6,645 nt of DNA. It comes from Spirochaeta sp. Lineage in GTDB: Bacteria > Spirochaetota > Spirochaetia > Spirochaetales_E > Spirochaetaceae_B. The notes under the pieces are model-generated. The model searched no databases and had not been told where the DNA came from. It worked only from the letters and a program-made list of their open reading frames with translations. The stretch is taken from contig JAUUYD010000132.1 of assembly GCA_030590585.1 (NCBI GenBank), positions 1-6,645 of the forward strand, in the 5' to 3' direction. Below, one piece after another: positions 4,682-6,645 of the stretch. The position numbers were made by a program, and so were the translations under genes. Every line of letters starts with the position of its first letter. The first letter of the stretch is position 1.

Positions 4682-5575
4682 CTAGCCGGAACTACTGTCA
4701 CTGGTCCAGTGCTCCATTGAGTACCAGCGTTTTCGTAAGAGGTGGAGCCCCGATGATATTGTTCCCGGCGGTACATCGAGAAGCCGGCCGATATCCCGAT
4801 GAGTCGGTGTGATGTTCATTGTTCTGATTCCATGGCAGGCTGTTCTATATCGATTTCTCCAGGTGTGGACCTTTCTTTCCCACTTATACCGGCGGTTTGA
4901 GTCACACACATTTTCAATTCTTTTTCTGGCGCCGTCGAGATGGTACCAGCATTCATTGCGGCGGCTCCTGAGCGTATCCCTGCGCTTGATTTTTACCGAT
5001 ATCATTTTTCTGGCTTTCATTGTTCTCTGGTAGAGCCACTCGGAATCCACATCAACCAGTGTCGCGATAATGGGAATCCGGTGATCGTCCACATCCGCGG
5101 CCCGGAGGAGAACCGCGTAAAGAATGCGTCGGCGAAGAGCCGGATCTTTCAGCATTCCATTTTTTTCCAGCTCAAACGGACAGTCTTCCGGGCTCTCAAG
5201 GAGGGTTTCTTCCTCAGCTGAGTCATTAATGAATGTATCTGCTTCAACTTTCTCTATTGCGTCGGATTCGGATATCTCCGCGGCCCAGTATTCGTAGTGT
5301 TCCTTTTTTGCCTGGATTTCGGTAAAGGTTTTCATATACCAGCGCAGGCTGCTGGACAGATAGGACTCAAATCTGTAATCCGGCTGGTAGCGCTTTACTA
5401 TCCCCGGAATCTTTGGAAGGAAAGACATGAAAAACTCACTGCATTTGTCCTCATCCCAATCGGTCCATTTACCCGGGTAATTGTAGATATAGAGACAGAT
5501 CCTGTCTGACAGGCTGCCCCATCCTTTTCCGGTTTTCTTGTAGGCCATTACAGCCTTTGTAAGTGTTTCTTTCAT
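4682..5575 (-). CDS. Sigma-factor-like/HTH conserved hypothetical protein
   Basis: This 297-residue protein has no firm family name. The N-terminal part (WDEDKCSEFFMSFLPKIP, then RYQPDYRFESYLSSSLRWYM) resembles sigma-70 region 2 in its pattern of aromatic and basic residues. The C-terminus (residues 254-283, ITPTHRDIGRLLDVPPGTIS) looks like a helix-turn-helix of the region 4 kind. The middle is acidic (about 105-140), then strongly basic. No membrane segment is seen. I recall similar proteins upstream of rdgB in spirochaetes, but this is unverified. The open frame extends to a TTG at 5617; the ATG at 5575 (MKETLTKAVMAYKKTG) is preferred because it matches the expected N-terminus, although its Shine-Dalgarno site is poor. 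A second ATG at 5548 has AAAGG five bases upstream and is possible. A regulatory, DNA-binding role is an inference. Confidence 0.6.
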   Translation of the reverse strand: MKETLTKAVMAYKKTGKGWGSLSDRICLYIYNYPGKWTDWDEDKCSEFFMSFLPKIPGIVKRYQPDYRFESYLSSSLRWYMKTFTEIQAKKEHYEYWAAEISESDAIEKVEADTFINDSAEEETLLESPEDCPFELEKNGMLKDPALRRRILYAVLLRAADVDDHRIPIIATLVDVDSEWLYQRTMKARKMISVKIKRRDTLRSRRNECWYHLDGARKRIENVCDSNRRYKWERKVHTWRNRYRTACHGIRTMNITPTHRDIGRLLDVPPGTISSGLHLLRKRWYSMEHWTSDSSSG

Positions 5576-5756
5576 GGCAAACTTACTTATGCAAGAGATG
5601 TGCCAATAAATCCTCAATAGAGACGGGTTAGAGCTTCAGGGTTGATAAAGTGGTAAATCTGTTAAGTAAACAGAGCCTTAAGAAACCGACATAATTGTCA
5701 GTTTTTGCTGACCTCCCCCGGGGGGACGGGGGGGGGGGCCGAATATGTCAGCCGGT
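5576..5756. other. Intergenic region with a G11 tract
   Basis: This spacer lies between the PII-like gene and the sigma/HTH-like gene, both on the minus strand. It holds runs of 6 and 11 G (5720-5725 and 5728-5738) preceded by CCTCCCCC, flanked by GCTGAC (5707-5712) and GTCAGC (5747-5752), which could close a long GC-rich hairpin. A smaller stem, GTCAG/CTGAC with a TTTTTG loop, spans 5697-5712. No U-tract follows on the minus strand, so I do not call a terminator. No clear promoter for the sigma-like gene was found. Confidence 0.5.
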
Positions 5757-6041
5757 TCAGCCGGTGACGAAGCAGCGGATTCCTTCGTTTGGAAAAAGCT
5801 TCCGAACTTCCTCCATCGCATCCTCAATGGTTGTCGCCCGGGTATCATCGCAGTAGATAATGAGAATGAAATTCTCCTCGGGCCAGATATGATCCCCCCG
5901 TTTGGGATCGGCATCACCTCTTCCGTGGACGCTGGGTATCTTGGTGAAGTGGCCTGCTAATCCCTTAATCTCAAGAATATCCATAATATCCTCTTCCACA
6001 GAGTGATTGGCGATGACTTCTACGCGTTTGAGGCCTCTCAT
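5757..6041 (-). CDS. Small PII-like regulatory protein linked to an RND transporter
   Basis: This 94-residue protein has an apparent PII/CutA-like ferredoxin fold: a beta-strand start (VEVIANHSVEEDIMDILE), a helix, then FTKIPSVHGRGDADPKRGD at 32-50, WPEENFILIIYC at 53-64, and a helix-strand end (VRKLFP, IRCFVTG). Related short PII-like proteins occur beside membrane transporters, where they are thought to sense small ligands and modulate transport; no ligand can be assigned here. The ATG overlaps the RND gene stop as ATGA and has a strong Shine-Dalgarno AAGGAG (plus 6049-6054, 7-base gap), so it is made together with the pump and probably at higher levels than coupling alone would give. The classical T-loop Tyr uridylylation motif of GlnB is not evident. 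Function is inferred from fold and context. Confidence 0.7.
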   Translation of the reverse strand: MRGLKRVEVIANHSVEEDIMDILEIKGLAGHFTKIPSVHGRGDADPKRGDHIWPEENFILIIYCDDTRATTIEDAMEEVRKLFPNEGIRCFVTG

Positions 6042-6645
6042 GCTTCTGCTCCTTCGGTGATCATGTCATCCGGGTCTTCACAGACAGCCTGGATAATCCG
6101 CTTTGCGTCATATTTCCGGTTCATCCGGGCATAGAGCATCGGTACCAGGAAGAGGGTCATCAAGGTACTCATCACCATACCGCCGACGATGGTCTGTCCG
6201 ATCGGCCGAACCAGTTCGGCACCCTCACCGCTCCCGAAGGCCAGGGGCATCATGCCGAGAATTGTCGTTAGGGAGGTCATCAGAATGGGCCGCAGTCTGT
6301 TACCGCCGGCTTCGATGGCCGCATCACGGATACAGTTTCCCCGGTCCCTTAAGAGATTCATGTAGTCAACCAGAACAATACCGTTGTTTACCGCGATACC
6401 CACCAGCATCAGAAGACCTACGGCGGAGAACATGGACAAGGGGGTACTGATACCGAACATCGGCAGGTTCATGAAGGAGTAAAGCAGAAGTATACCGGGA
6501 ATAATCATGAATATGGATAGAAATATGATGAATGGATCTTTGAGAGATTCAAAGAGACTGGCCATGATGCCGTACACCAGTGCCAAGGCCACCACCATCA
6601 CCAGAACGAATTTTCCGATGTATTTCATCAGATCGGCAAAGTCTC
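6038..6645 (-). CDS. RND-family efflux transporter, C-terminal part (5' end outside window)
   Basis: This is the C-terminal ~202 residues of an inner-membrane RND pump (AcrB/HAE1 type), a proton-driven exporter of drugs, lipids or other hydrophobic compounds that normally works with a periplasmic adaptor and an outer-membrane channel. Five hydrophobic helices, equivalent to TM8-TM12, are visible: KFVLVMVVALALVYGI, IIFLSIFMIIPGILLLYSF, GLLMLVGIAVNNGIVLVDYM, RPILMTSLTTILGMMPLAFG and GGMVMSTLMTLFLVPMLYA. The GIAVNNGIVLVDYMN and RLRPILMTS blocks are diagnostic, and favour an HAE1-like pump over the CzcA/CusA heavy-metal branch. The frame is open to the window edge (DFADLMKY), so the ATG at 6628 is internal. 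The cytosolic tail ends with the ATGA overlap to the PII-like gene. Confidence 0.92.
   Translation of the reverse strand, partial: DFADLMKYIGKFVLVMVVALALVYGIMASLFESLKDPFIIFLSIFMIIPGILLLYSFMNLPMFGISTPLSMFSAVGLLMLVGIAVNNGIVLVDYMNLLRDRGNCIRDAAIEAGGNRLRPILMTSLTTILGMMPLAFGSGEGAELVRPIGQTIVGGMVMSTLMTLFLVPMLYARMNRKYDAKRIIQAVCEDPDDMITEGAEA

Noticed and set aside
5576..5617. TTG start at 5617 for the sigma/HTH-like protein
   Set aside because: The extra 14 residues are not preceded by a Shine-Dalgarno site, and the ATG at 5575 gives a more natural N-terminus.
5707..5752. GC-rich hairpin as a terminator for the RND-PII transcript
   Set aside because: On the minus strand the hairpin is followed by an A-run where a U-tract would be needed.
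1..6645. CRISPR arrays, tRNA or rRNA genes
   Set aside because: No regularly spaced repeats and no tRNA- or rRNA-like sequence were seen on either strand.

Overview
The window looks like chromosomal DNA of a free-living, fermentative or anaerobic bacterium. Gene content fits a spirochaete best: an FAD oxidoreductase with a BFD-type iron-sulfur domain next to a DUF3820 gene, and a sigma/HTH-like protein of a kind I associate with spirochaetes directly upstream of rdgB. This assignment is an inference from gene content, with no phylogenetic marker behind it.

Layout, left to right. (1) Positions 1-1188, plus strand: the 3' end of a GlpA/LhgO-type FAD-dependent oxidoreductase, cut by an in-frame TAA from its own C-terminal BFD-like [2Fe-2S] domain. 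A small DUF3820 gene overlaps the end of that domain. (2) Positions 1189-1367: an intergenic relic with a perfect 8-bp stem-loop, a very strong Shine-Dalgarno site and a 17-codon ORF that starts like an IS110-family transposase and then breaks off. (3) Positions 1368-3402: an accessory island that looks more AT-rich than its flanks. It carries a complete AAA-type ATPase on the minus strand and, divergently, a short truncated partner ORF. The two share a compact promoter region with a nested, symmetric inverted repeat, and the ATPase appears to be transcribed without a leader. The rest of the island, to 3402, is decayed and holds no convincing gene. (4) Positions 3353-3507, minus strand: traces of a VapBC-type toxin-antitoxin locus, consisting of a PIN-toxin N-terminus in ATGA overlap with the end of the upstream gene and an antitoxin-like C-terminus fused to a Nudix hydrolase. 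(5) Positions 3403-5575, minus strand: a compact operon of a sigma/HTH-like protein, RdgB (XTP/dITP pyrophosphatase) and a Nudix hydrolase. (6) Positions 5757-6645, minus strand: the 3' end of an RND efflux pump gene translationally coupled to a small PII-like protein.

How they work together: RdgB and the Nudix hydrolase are both pyrophosphohydrolases and plausibly share a nucleotide-pool or metabolite-cleaning role. The RND pump and PII-like protein form a transporter plus candidate small regulator. The central island looks like horizontally acquired material (ATPase, partner, insertion-sequence relic) that landed in, or recombined with, an existing toxin-antitoxin locus and left both partly destroyed. 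The ATPase is the only island gene that looks intact.
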